Shown piece after piece: positions 24,371 through 37,484 of a stretch of 64,000 bases of DNA. Source of the stretch: Solanum dulcamara (lineage: Eukaryota; Streptophyta; Magnoliopsida; Solanales; Solanaceae); NCBI RefSeq assembly GCF_947179165.1, contig NC_077242.1:39017597-39081596 (forward strand). The letters are read 5' to 3'. Made by a program: the position numbers and the translations under genes. Position 1 is the stretch's first letter, and every line of letters begins with the position of its first letter. The notes beneath the pieces are model-generated. The model did not search any database. It had not been told where the DNA came from and saw nothing but the letters and a program-made list of their open reading frames with translations.

Positions 24371-26887
24371 GTATTATTTGTATCTTAATGATATAGGGAT
24401 CAAGTTTTTGGTATGTGTTCAGTTTTGAGACTTCACTAGAAAAAATAAAGAAAGAAAACAATAAGAGCTCATTTTGTAAGAGTTCTATATGTTTCATGTT
24501 ATGTATTTTATGTCTGCCTATTATTTTTTATTATAATGTGTATAGAGCTAATGAAGTTCTCTAGATCTACTTAACTTGTCTTATATCCTGTAATGATTAT
24601 TCATTTTATTTTCTTAAGTACTCATATCGTAAATTTTATAGGTGAACCATCTCATGAAGATGTATTTTGTTGTACTTTGAACTTCTTAGGGTCCTTGTTG
24701 AGATATGGTAGTATTATTTGAGTTTACGTTACCTAAAGAATCTTTCAGAACTAATAAAATAAGTGAAAACAATTGTTTAAGCTAAGTATATTGATATGAT
24801 AATAATCATGATCTCTAATATGAAACCTAACTATACTCATTTAGGAGTAATTTAATTTGTTGGCCATCAAGCTCTTTTATGTGTTATTCATCCTCGCTTA
24901 TTTTTCATTTTGTTATGATTTGATTTATAAGTTTATCGAAATTTAATTGCTAAACCACAAAGACTTATTTATATGTTACACGAACTAGTTATGTATACAT
25001 TATATGCTTCGTAAGATAAAATGATCCATGGGTTATTTGCTTATATATCACTATTTAAGGAGGACTCAATTTCATGATTGTGTGCATATGCGCTATAGAT
25101 TAGATACCTACATGCCATAATTTATTTTTCTATATATCACAAATTATATAAAGTATTCGTTGATAGAACACATATATAAATCACATGTTATATAAATTAT
25201 TAGTTACATGCTACTTTTTTTATTAGTAATGGCTTACATGTTACATGTTTCATAAAGGCATTGACATACATCTAATTTTTTTTACGAGATAATATTTTTT
25301 TTATCATTTATTTATAGGTTAAGCACGATATGAATTATTGTTGGAATGTTACCTATTTCATAAATAGAGTGTTTATATGTCACATATATTTTGTAAGATG
25401 AGGCCTTACATGTTACATGACTCACAGACTTTTTGCTCTTACATTACATGCTTTATAGAGTACTAGATCACATATTACGTACATACATGTTAGAGGATAT
25501 ACACCCACAAGTCAAAGATTAAATACTTGAACGCTATAGATATTGTACATCACCTGTTTATATGTCACATGCTTTGCAGATCATTTGTTTGAGTATTATA
25601 TATTTTTAAAATTTATATATATAGCGCATCGAAGTTTAACCACTTAAATGATGTATGATTTGTTGTCTATAATATGTAAATGTATTTGTTTCGAGACTAC
25701 TATCTTATCTATGTTCTAATATGTTGCTTGTCGTATAAATCCTAATAGTTACATGTAAGGTTTTCCTTCAGAGTTATCTACTTAAACATTATTCATAAAC
25801 CATCTGCTTATAAAATTCATTTTATCCAGCCAAATTACTTATACTTTATACTCTGTGTTTCACAAAAGATGTATTTATATATTGTGTGCTTTCAATTTTT
25901 TTAGCACTTATGCTATATGATTCAAGGTTATTTTTCCATATTTTATTTGTCTCAAAACAACATTTGATTATATGTCATATGCTAAGTATAAAAAAATTGA
26001 TTTCTTCCATGCAAAAAAATAAGGAATTATTGATTCCTATGTAATAAGAATGGCAGATCACCTTATGTTATATTGATTGTATAATAAAGGACATTATTCG
26101 TAGACTATACATTTAGAAAATTACTGAACTATATATCACACATTTTATAGTTTTTTGCTTAGATGTCATATGTTATATAAAAATTATGTTTACTTGTGCG
26201 TATGTTGAATTCCAAGTTGTAAAGGATATATGTTTATAAGTTTATCTATTTAAATGTTGTTGAACATATGCTCATATGTCGAATGCAAGTTATTTATATG
26301 ATATAAGATTTCAAAGGTCAAGTGCTTACGTTTGAAGTTATTTCATATCTTTGTTAATTACAAGGCTGCTTGATAAATTTCAGATAAAAATTTATTTTCA
26401 AGACATTTCTAGTGCGTGTATTATTATGTAGTTCACAATTTATTTATACATAAATAACATGTTTTCTAACTAAATTATTCATACGTCATATGCTTGCAAT
26501 GCCCATATATTTAAAGGATAAAACCCTTCTTTTATGGCTTATTAGTTCACATAATTGCGTGTTTTTTTGTGTTCATATGTTTATATACCATGAATTTTAT
26601 GTGACGTGCTTATTCATATATTACATATCAGCTTATGCACACCAACTTGAATATAAGTAAAGTCTCTATATTGAATTTCCTATGAGTACACTCTAATTGA
26701 TAATATTTTAGTTGATCCTCTTTTTATTACTATATTTGATATATTGCCCTGAGAGGCACATTGGTGATTTATGGCTGGATTCTAGATTTAGGATGATCTA
26801 GTATATTAAGGAACCCTTCCAAGACCTCCAAAAAATTCTTATCCTTAGCTATGTGAATGTTATTTTCATTCGCGGAAGAATGTTCCT
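24371..26887 (+). other. Non-coding interior of element E with degenerate tandem repeats
   Basis: About 2.5 kb, very AT-rich, between the LTR tail and the polypurine tract, with no gag or pol similarity that I can see. From about 25040 to 26640 a phrase close to TTATATGTCACATGCTTTATA recurs a dozen or more times at irregular 40-120 bp spacing, suggesting an ancient diverged tandem array. This fits a LARD-like non-autonomous element mobilised by another element's proteins; that role is inference. Confidence 0.5.
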
Positions 26888-26920
26888 AAAGGGGGACGAA
26901 TGTAACACCTCCGGTGTTTA
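26888..26920 (+). other. Polypurine tract and first 20 bp of the 3' LTR of element E
   Basis: AAAGGGGGACGAA (26888-26900) is a classic plant gypsy polypurine tract and is followed at once by TGTAACACCTCCGG, an LTR start. The LTR is cut off after 20 bp by element D. Confidence 0.75.
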
Positions 26921-29764
26921 TGTCACGATCCAAAATCAGATTATGCTGGCACCTACTAAAATCCACCAAGTAGGCAATCCTAAACCCAAGGAACAAATTT
27001 GCACAAGATAACAATTTAGGTATAGTGGTAATAATAATAAAGGATGCCAAGAATAATATATAAGAAACATGCCATCTCATAAACATGTAGTTCGATACAA
27101 AATATACAAAAAAGCCCGAATGTGACCAAAAAGACAAACTAACACAAGGACAAATCCCCGGACTTGGTGTAACCTATACAGGACCTACTAAGTACAGTAA
27201 GGCTATGTATGCAGAGAACTGACTAAGCAAAATACAAAACATAAGTCGGTACAAAAGAGGGATAGCAGAAAGTCTTAGACGATCCAAGTCGGTGAAAACC
27301 AAGGAAGATTGAACGCTTAGGGAGAGTGGATCGTAATGGGAGCTGCATCAGAAAAGATGCACAAATGTAGTATGAGTATTAAAACACGGGGTACTTAATA
27401 GGCATCAGAGGCTGGCTGACTAAGCTCAGGAAGATCATATATATAAATCAGTATCATGATAGAGATAACAAAGTCTAATAAAGGCTAAAGGCAGACCGAA
27501 CTAACAACAGACATAAACAAGAACAAAAACTACCATCGCAACAACTAATCCATAACTAAAACAAACAAAAGTGCAATGCATATGTGGTCAATGCAAAATG
27601 AATGCAAAAAGTTCTGAAGTTATCTCACCGTCTGTCCCGTGGACCCAAAGAGACAACTACGGAATCCCGCCTCAGCTTATCAAAAAAGTAAAATCTGAAA
27701 TTTAGTGTACAGGCCGCCAGAGCTTAGCGACATATGCATTATCAAGTTAAAAATAGTGCATTTCCTGCAAAACCAAGTTTCCATCGATAAAATCAGTCAA
27801 AAATTTGCATCCCTCTCCCTTGGAGCTCGAATCCATAGAAAAGTGTCGTATAGGCCAAAATAGCTCAAAAATCTCTTTACTTTCAAAAATTAGATTCAAA
27901 CATGCCATGAACATTTTTATGCACCAATGCAATCTAATCAATGTCTCAAAACAATCCAACTCATGCAAAGACTAGGTAACACACACATCAAAACTCAAAG
28001 GTACTAACCTCGAGCTCCACCAGTCCAAGCTCACGGCTTTAGGCCCAACGGTTCAATCAAAATAAAGAAGTAAACTTAAATATAGCATAAAAGTGGCACA
28101 CAACTCAACTGAGCAAACAAAATGTACACAAGCTAAGTTTCACACCACCTAAGGGAAGTCTAAGGATCAAAGCGACAACCAAGCTAAGAATCAACCTAAA
28201 CGAAGGTTCAACGATAAAAATCTAAGCTAAATAACCAGAAATGGCCAAAGAATTTCGCTAAGGATCAAGCATACCTATCACCTAGTCCTAACACCTAACA
28301 TAGCTATCAAACTACTCAAATATATCAGCGATCAAACTAAACCAAGTCTGAAAAGGGGAAACCATAACCAACCTCAAGGCCGAAATCACCCTCAAACCTT
28401 TACTCGGGTGCCTTTCCTTTATGGAGAGGCTCGGATCACTGTCAAGCTATCAAGAATGGAACGAACAAGTCAAAATGAAACCAGCCAGATAAGTAAAATG
28501 AAAAATGGACCAAAATTCGGGTCAAAAATTGACCCTTGAATTAAATTTTTACAGAATTACGGAACAAAACCAATCATTATATTCTCCTTGAGGTAAGGAT
28601 CACATGCCCAAAAGTAGGGCGTAAACAGGATTCAATTCGGACCTGAAATGGTCCAAATACCATTCTTTGAATACTAGAATTTGAGGTCAAGCATGGAGAT
28701 AAAACTTGGAGTTAGAGCTAGGATCAAGTTAGGAAAAAGAAATGAAAGAGAATTAACTTTGAACCACTTAAATTGATCAAGAAATGAGGGGAAAAGCCTT
28801 GGTCCGAGCTCTCCTAATGTGGGTCTTCGTCTTGGAAGATTGAAGAAAGGACAGGGATTAAACCCCTATGAATTTGTCGCTAAAGCGACATTCGGGTCGT
28901 AAAAACGACTCCTACCTAGGGGTGCTTGTCGCTAAAGCGACAGCCTGATCGCAAAAGTGACTGTCGCTTAGTCGCTGGGCTGGTCACGTAAGCGACCCCC
29001 TCCACAAGGGTCGCCTCTGCTAAAGCGACCCCTTGGTCACAAAAGCGGCCATTGCTCAAGCAACCGCACCAACGGCCTGCAACTTCAGTTTTGAGTCTTA
29101 GGCTCAAGACTTCAAACGAAACCTCAAAAATCATTTAGAGTCCAAACGACGCAAATCAAAAGTGCAAATTACTTGTAAACGACATTCTAGACTCAATGAA
29201 AATGAAGAAACACCCAATGAAGGTCGTCTTATCCTACTATTGACCAAAGTCAACACTAAATCAAGAAAACACATAAAACACACAAATGGCCAAAAACTCA
29301 GTTTGAAGTACTTGGAAACCAAATTGAAGGTCATTCTAGACAAAAATTGGTGTTCCCAAGCTAACCACGCTATCGAAATTTCAAATCGAGGACATTTTCC
29401 AAGAATGTTGACCGAAGTCCAACTTTGGCCAAAACTCTAACGTTAAAATGCCTAATTGCACAAATTCAAAATGAAAGCCCCAAAACCTGAACCAACACTC
29501 ATTCTAGGCCATAATAACCCTTCTGAAGCTGATAAAACTAACAAAATCATCATCCAACATCAGAATCTTCGAATATTGACTAAAGTCAACTCTTTCAAGC
29601 CTTAACCTCAAAATTGCCAAAACACCTCCAAACTCAATCGAACACCTTGGGAAGTGTGCTATCCATCCTAATTCCATATAAATGGTACAAGGAAGCTACG
29701 GGAAGGGGAAAATATGTAAAACATGCCTAAAATGAATAAATGACCCCGAGGGTCATTATAACAT
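26921..29764 (-). mobile_element. 3' LTR of element D (minus strand)
   Basis: Plus-strand ends are TGTCACGATCCAAAATC and GGGTCATTATAACA; in its own sense it runs TGTTATAATGACCC to GATCGTGACA, 2844 bp. The adjoining minus-strand pol coding sequence reads straight towards it, so it is the 3' LTR. It inserted into the first bases of element E's 3' LTR. Its U3 includes palindromic GTCGCTAAAGCGAC words (28876-29050). No polypurine tract is obvious. Confidence 0.75.
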
Positions 29765-32700
29765 CTAATACTAAAAGGTGAGGACAACGGGTCCACATAT
29801 CAAGCTCAGTCTCCCAAGATGTCTCCTCGATCGGACGATACCTTTACTGGAATTTTACTGATGGAATATCCTTAGTTCTCAACTTACTACTCTGCCTGTC
29901 TAGAATGGCTACAGACTCTTCCTCAAATGCCGAGGACAAATCTAACTGAATAGAATCCAACTGAAGCACGCAAGACTCATCTGGAACATACCATCTCAAT
30001 ATAGAAACATGGAAAATTAGGTGAACACTCAAAAGAGATGGAAGTAATGCTATATCATAGGCCACCTCTCCTACCCCCCTCAGAATCTCAAATGGATCGA
30101 TGAACCTGGTGCTAAGCTTGCCCCTCCTCTCGAATCTCATCATGCCCTTCATGGGAGATACCCACAGAATTACTCGGTCACCAACCACGAACTCCAAAGG
30201 CCGAAACCTCAACATAGCTCTTCTGCCTACTCTGAGTAGTGAGGATTCGCTCTTGGATCACACGAACATTATCCATAGAATACAACATTCCTTAAAATGC
30301 TGATAAGTGCCTTCAAAATACCTTGAGAATAGGTCGCTCGCGTAACACATTATCCTTATCTTTTTGGCATATCTGAGTCTGGAATATCGATCAAGGGGTC
30401 AAAACTTGCGAAAAAATGATCTTGATGGATTTTTAGGATCCGTGTATCGAAAGATAAAATTCTAAAAAAAATGCACAAAACAGTGAGGTGCGCAGTTGCT
30501 CCGTGTTACCCACTTGTTCCCCCTTAATGCAAATATACCCGAAATTTGGCCAAAACTTTTTTTTGGACAAATATGGAATAAAATACATGTGAGGAATGTG
30601 TTTTACCCTTTTGCACATAAAACACATTTGCCAAATGCATTTTACGTGTTCCCAAATTCAGATTTTTATGGGGGTACTTTAGACATTTCCCAAATTATTA
30701 GTTAATGAATCTAGACATTTTTAAGGCCTAATTAATCTCTATAAAATGACCTAAACCTCTAATTTGATTTATTCTTCTACAATTCACCTATCAAATATTT
30801 CACTCTCTACAAAAAGCTCTCAAGGATTCCATTGAAGACTTTTAAGAAATTCACTCAAGTTCTCCATCAAAACTCTCAAATTCTTCCAAATTCTTTTATC
30901 TTCTCACTCAAGATATGTGAGTAATTGATCCTAGGGTAGTTTCACCCATGGAGCCCAAAAATTCCTTACTTTTTCAATCAATTTAAGTATATAATTTTAT
31001 GGGTTTTATGATCTCGATTCCAATTACATGAATTATGATTCTAATTATGATTATGAGTCTTTTCTAATATAAATTGATGGTTATTGCATTGAATTGAAGA
31101 GTTTTTTCATGAAGTTTCCTATATTGATCTTTAGGTTCATGATTTGAATTATGGATAGCTTCAATTATACTTCCAAATGATATTATCTTTGTGATTTACA
31201 TTTGAGCTGATAAAAAGTATATAATCATGCATGTTTTCAAACCTATTTCATGGTTTTCAATCTAATTGATTATGTATATGAGTTTTACACTAAATTCAAG
31301 TATGTAGTATGATCATGAATTACAAGTATGTTCAAGTTATGATTTTTCATGCAAGTTACGGGAAAGGCGACTTAGGAGCCCTATGTGGTGATCTAGGGCC
31401 TAATGATATGAATTATGCAAGTATGATTTGTAATTTGGAAGGCCAATACTCACATTGCACTTATGTTATGAAATGAGCTACTCTATGAATTACAAACCTA
31501 TGATCATGTCTATGATATATGTTAACTATGATTACTATGTTATGATACATACTCCCTTTGATTTGACTTAGCACCGAGTGGACTTGAGGTGGGGGCCTTA
31601 CCAAAAGCCTTTAGCAACCTCATGTCTCTTAAACTACGTGCCACCGTAGGTTGCCTTGTGGTTTAGCTAGTGGATCTACATATAGTGTATGTACATCACC
31701 CACCTAGCAGGGTAGAGTCTACATTGGCAAGTAGATTCTCCTTTCTTCCGATATAGGGGTAACATTGGGATTCCATGATATGGCTCGCATGGTCTTATTG
31801 TTGGTTATGGTTCTATCCCACATATGTATGACCTCTTTGGTAATTTTGTGATTTCAGCTTTGCTTTTCAAATGCTTTGATCATTATGATTTTCACATGAC
31901 TTTACTTATCCTTTCTCACCATGTACCTTACTTGATCATTGCGTCTTATTATTTACATTACATGCCATGCCCTCATACTTAATACATTCAAACGCACTAA
32001 ACCATATTATTACCTACGTTGTCTCATAATGTAGGGGTTGAGGTTTAGGATCGTATCCATCCACATGGATAGTTGAGCTTTCATATCCAACAAAGTTGTG
32101 GTGAGTCCTTATCTATCGAGGACTAGTTATCAAGTTGGTTATTGTTTCATAAGACTTTTGTTATGTTTCATTTTGATGGTGAGCTAGGGGCATGTATTAG
32201 CCCCACCCATGATCATGATTAGAGACATTAGTTGGACAAATATGGTGAGTCTATGTTATCAAGTTACTTTCTTCATTTATGATTCATGTTCTAGACTCTC
32301 TTATGTTGATTCCGCATTTACTTTACCTTTTGTATGCTTTATTATATGTCAAGAGGCTTGGTTGGAGCCCTATCGGGGTTTTGATCGTCGTGTTATAACT
32401 AGGCCCTACATCGAGCCTTGACATAGAATCACACAACAAGTCGGTGCCCCACAGCCTAACCTCAAAAGCATCAAACCATCCCACAAGAGAACGAGACCTC
32501 CTACTATACAACGCCTCGAATGGAGCCATCTGAACACTGGAATGGTAGCTATTATTATACATAAACTCTGTCAAAGCCAAGAACTGATTCCATTGCCCTC
32601 CAAAATCAATAACACTGGCCTGAAGCATGTCCTCCAAGACCTAAATGGTCCTCTAGGACTGACCGTCGGTCTGAGTGTGGAAGGTTGTGCTAAGCTCAAC

Positions 32701-35204
32701 CCTAGTGCCTAACTCTCTCTAAATAGACCTCCAGATATGTGAACTGAAATGAGTAACACGATCTAAGATAATAGACGCTCGGCACACCATGCAAATGGAC
32801 AACCTCTCAGATGTAGATCTGAGCTAACCTATCTGAACTGTAGGAGGAATGAACCAGCGAAAGTGAGTAGACTTGTTCAATCGATCCACGATGACCCAAA
32901 TAGAATCAAACCCTTGAAAAGTACGTGGCAAGCCTACCATAAAGTCCATAGCTATCCACTCCTACTTCCATTCTAGAATGGGTAGCTGTTAAGTCAAACC
33001 ACCTAGACTCTGATGCTTGTATTTCACCTACTGATAGTTCAAGCACCTAGACACAAAAACTAAAATGTCATTCTTCATCCCACACCACCAATAGTGCTGC
33101 CTTAGATAATGATACATCTTCTTCGCACCAGGATGAATGGAATATCTAGAATAATGAGACTCTTCCAGAATCAGTCTAACCAAGTCTCTAATTCTAGGAA
33201 CGCAGATACAACCCTTAATCCTCAGAACATCCTTTGGATCTAAGATTTCTTTCCTAGCCTCCCCACTAATCACCTTATCTCAATGCACCCTCAACTGCGG
33301 ATCATCAAACTGTTGTGCCCGAATCTGCTCTATCAAAGAAGATCTAGCCTCCACACAAGCAAGTACCCTGCCCGGCTCTGAAGTATTAAGCCTAACCAAC
33401 TGGTTGGCTAAAGACTGGATGTTTAAAGCCATAGGTTACTCCTCTACAGCTAAGAAAGCCAAACTCGCCATACTCACTGCCTTCCAGCTCAAGGAGTCCG
33501 CTACCACATTAGCCTTGCCCGGATGCTAAAGAATCGAGATGTCATAGTCCTTCAACAACTTCAACCACCTGCGTTGCTTCAGATTGAGATCCCTCTTGTT
33601 GAAGATATACTAAAGACTACGATGGTCAGTAAACATCTTGCAGTGAACTCCATATAGATAATGCCGCCAAATCTTCAATGCGAAGACTACCGCCGCCAAC
33701 TCCAAGTCATGCGTGAGGTAGTTCTTCTCTTGAAGCTTCAGCTGCCTAGAAACATAAGCAATAACCCTACCCTGCTGCATTAACACACATCCTAGTCCAA
33801 CACCAGAAGCATTACAATAGACTATAAACCTATGGCCCTCAACTGGAAGAGTCAAAATCGGTGATGAATTCAACAAGGCCTTGAGCCACAGAAAGCTCGC
33901 CTCACCCTCGTCAGACCACTGAAAGGGAAAATGCTTCTGAGCAATCTAGTCAATGATTCCGCTATCAAAGAAAACCCCTCCGCAAACCACCTGTAGTAGC
34001 TTGCTTAGCCGATGAAACTGCGAACCTCAGTGAGAGAAATAGGCCTAGCCCAATCACAAATTGAGGTGATCTTCGCCGGATCCACCATAATCCCATCCTT
34101 GGACACCACATGCCCCAAGAATGTCATAGAGTCGAGCCAAAATTCACATAGTGAATTTGGCATACAACTGTTGATCCCAAAAGGTCTAGAGTACAACCCT
34201 CAGATGTTGCTCCCTGCTTCTGGAGTAGACTAGAATGTCATCGATGAATACTATCACGAAAAAATCCAAATAGGGCCTGAACATACGGTTCATCAAATCC
34301 ATAAATTCTGTTGGGGCATTGGTCAACCCAAAAGATATGACTAAGAACTCATAATGGTCATATCGAGTCCTAAAGGTAGTCTTGGGGATATCTGACACCC
34401 TAATCCTCAACTGGTAGTAGTTGGATCTCAAGTCTATCTTAGGGAACACAGTTGTACCCTGAAGCTGGTCAAATAAGTCATCAATCCACGACATAGGATA
34501 CTTATTCTTGATGGTCACCTTATTTAGCTACATGTAGTCAATGCACATACGCATGGTACCATCCTTCTTCTTCACGAATATGGCAGGAGCATCCAAGAAA
34601 ACACATTAGTCTTAATGAACCTCTTACTCAGAAGGTCTTAGAGCTTCTCTTTAAGCTCACTCAACTCAACTGGAGCCATCCGATAGGGTGGAATAGACAT
34701 TGGTTGTGTACCCGACTTAACATCTATGCTGAAATCAATATCATGATCCAATGGGAGACTGCGTAGATCGATAGGAAACACGTCAGGTTACTCTCTAACC
34801 ACTGGAATTGACTCACGTGAAGGAGTACTGGCACTAGTATCACGAACATAAGCAAGATAAGTAAAACACCTCTTCCCTACCAATCGTTGTGCCCTCAGAT
34901 AAGAGATAATACCCCCAGGCATATGGCTAATCGTACCCATACATATAATCGGAGGAATGTCGGGCATGCATAAAGTGACAGCCTTGGCGAAGCAATCTAA
35001 GATCGCATGACGAAGAGATAACCACTCCATGCCTAAAATCAAGTCGAAGTCCACCATATCCATTGTAATAAAGTTCGTCTTAGTATCATACCCTAAAATA
35101 GACACCACACAGGATCGATACACTCAATCCACTACTAAAGAATCACCTACGGGGTAGCTACATGCATCGGCACAGGCAAGGTCTCACACAACACATCCAT
35201 GTAC
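29765..35204 (-). pseudogene. Ty3/gypsy element D pol remnant (PR-RT-RH-IN), minus strand
   Basis: Read right to left: protease C-terminal part (34788-35123, FDLILGMEWL); RT (about 34010-34700) with [22 protein letters not shown] and the active-site block FIDDILVYS; RNase H (33610-33876, [13 protein letters not shown], where Asp is replaced by Asn); integrase zinc domain (33028-33273, YHYLRQHYWWCG, CLNYQ); integrase core to 32424; integrase C-terminus and chromodomain-like tail (29775-30280, VAILDRQSSKLR, then RYRPIEETSWE after a TAA). The integrase is split by the solo LTR at 30281-32423. Frames are broken many times by stops and shifts. The gag end and 5' LTR are missing; it stops at about 35204 against another LTR. 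The layout fits the chromovirus group, most like Tekay/Del, by inference. Confidence 0.85.
30281..32423 (+). mobile_element. Solo LTR in element D integrase, TSD TAGAA
   Basis: The left end TACAACATTCCTTAAAATG is a mutated TGTAACACC start and the right end is CGAGCCTTGACA. Perfect 5-bp duplications TAGAA flank it (30276-30280, 32424-32428). Removing it rejoins the integrase frame across CDSM / DNVRVIQER. Internal landmarks (TTAGCACCGAGTGGAC at 31567; ATTGTTTCATAAG, GGTGAGCTAGGG) match the gypsy-type LTRs elsewhere in the window. Confidence 0.92.
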
Positions 35205-37275
35205 TAGCACATACTTTTGCCTATATTATTTCATAATAGAAGTCACGAGGCTCCTGCCCATTCCCGTGGCTAGTTCGGGTTTCCATTTAAAGTTTCTAAT
35301 TTATTGAGTTCTCATGATTTGAGGGCAAACCTGTTATGTCATTTCTTTACTTTCAAACTCATGAACTTTCTTATGTTTTTGGTGAGCTAGGGATTGTCCT
35401 ATGCCCCATGTATATTAGTAGAGGCAATGTCAGACTAGTGAGTAGGTTTTTATTCATTTCAAATGTCACATTTTGAATTCTCCCTTATCGAGATTTCTAT
35501 GTTTTAAGACTATGTTCTGCATTTACGTTTACTCTTGATTATGTTCTATTTTATGTCATGCTATGTATGCTAAAGAGGCTTGATTGGATTCCCTTGGGAT
35601 TTTAATCACCTTGTCACGTCTAGGGTCTATCTTGGGTCATAAAATGGTTTGAAGTTTAGGAACTCCAAAATTTCTAATGTTGTATACGAATGGACTTCTA
35701 CAGGTCATAGAAGTTCCTACGGTTCGTAGATGCCTCCCATAGAATTTTTTCAATAGTTATTTCTCAGGGGTATTTCAATCTTTTCCCACTCTTTTAACTC
35801 CTATTATAGGTCATTTTTGGTTATTTTAAGTGAGATTTAGGGGTTTCTATTAGCCTAATCCTTTATTCTCTCAACTCTCACCCCAAAACAAATTCCTTCT
35901 CTCTCAAGCTTCTCCCCCAATGTAAGAGCAAGATCTCATGCTTCAACTCTCCTTCTCCAATTTTCAATTAGGTCTTTAGTTGAACCTTCATCAATGAGTT
36001 CTTCTTCACCCATTGAGTCCCAAAGAAACCGCAATTTCTCAATTTATGATTATTCCCCTATTCTAGAGTTTTTATGATTTCTTATGGGTTCTTGTTGGAT
36101 TTCAGTTTTCCTCCATGAATGATCCTATTATGCATGACTGATTTTAATACAATGATTTCAATGATATTTTCATGAACCCATAATATGCAAGAATTTTCAT
36201 GATCAAAATTATGTCATTTTAATATGCAAGCTTTATTAACTTAGATTTTCATGAATTAAAGATGGTTTCTGATAAAGTATCAATCAGATTATAAAATATC
36301 ATAATTTAGATGTTTTTAGATAAAGTATCTCTCAGATTATGTTATGTATCATGATTTCAAGGATCTACTCTTATGATTGTTAGATTTCTCACGAATGATT
36401 CAACATTACCAAATTCTTACTATTTTTTATGATTATGCATGGTTTCTGTAGGGACTTTACTTAGCACCGAGTGGACCTAGGGATGAAGGTTCACCCGTTA
36501 GTAGAGGCATGAGACCTTTAGTAGCAATCTCTTTATCCTAGAACTACATTTCCCTGTAGTTTTGTTCTGATTGGACATTACCTTAATGGATCCACATTAT
36601 CTCATGACTCACGCCTTTATGCATTGGCAAGCATATTGGGCCTTTTTGGTGGGGCAATACACCATACTCCATATTGTAGCTCACATGGTTTATTGGTATC
36701 TCCCATATATGATATGATTTTCAGAATATTGCATGACCTTGCACTATGTTTTACATAATCAAATCATCAATATCATGCTATATTTACTTAGTCATTGCAT
36801 TAGTATATTTTCAGACTGATCATGTTATTATGTCATGTTATGCAATTTCCCATACTCAGTACATACCAAATACTAACCGCATAGTTTTCTGCATATATTG
36901 TTTTATAATATAGGTTTTGGCGCTCCTTATCGGGCTCATAGGTTCTACTTAGTACTTAGTTGGCGAGTCCTTATGATCCAAGGATGATTCTATCTTTGAA
37001 TATTTATATTTTCTTTCAGTTTTAGACTTTAGAGTTATCTAGGGAGATATCCTAGCAACTCATATGTGGTAGAGGCTTTCAGACAACCAATCTAGATTTT
37101 CACTTATGTCGATGTATCTAGATTTCTTTCTTATGCTATGATTAGTCATCTCTATCCATGATAATTTTAGTTATTTATGTTATATTAGTGTCATTCTATG
37201 CCATGTGGTTAGCTTGGGGTCTCTCGAAGCTCTAGGCACCATGTCACGTCTAGAGGGTAGTCTTGGGCCATGATA
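35205..37275 (+). mobile_element. LTR sequence upstream of element A (two LTR tails in tandem)
   Basis: 35205-35641 is the 3' third of an LTR (TACTAGCACATAC..., tail GTCACGTCTAGGG...TTGGGTCATAA). 35642-37275 is a second, fuller LTR with U3 words such as CGTAGATGCC/CATAGAA near 35700, TTAGCACCGAGTGGACC at 36462 and tail GTCACGTCTAGAGGG...GGGCCATGATA. The second is taken as the 5' LTR of element A because a tRNA-Met primer site follows. Its exact start is unclear. Confidence 0.55.
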
Positions 37276-37278
37276 AAG

Positions 37279-37293
37279 TTTGTATTCAGAGCA
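37279..37293 (+). other. Primer-binding site of element A (tRNA-iMet type, degenerate)
   Basis: TTTGTATTCAGAGCA follows the LTR tail by a few bases and resembles the canonical TTGGTATCAGAGC with two changes. Confidence 0.6.
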
Positions 37294-37484
37294 TCAGATT
37301 CAAGTGTCTTAGGGTGTAAAAGCTGCATTAAGTAGAGTATTGTTAATGGGTGTGAAGAATGCTATATTTATGAATGAGAGGATAAGAGAAGTTTAAGAAA
37401 TACTTCACTTCTTTCCTACTCTCATTCTTGGATAGAGTGTAACTCTATAATGTTTCCTTCTAACTCATGCTCTTTATGTTTTTA

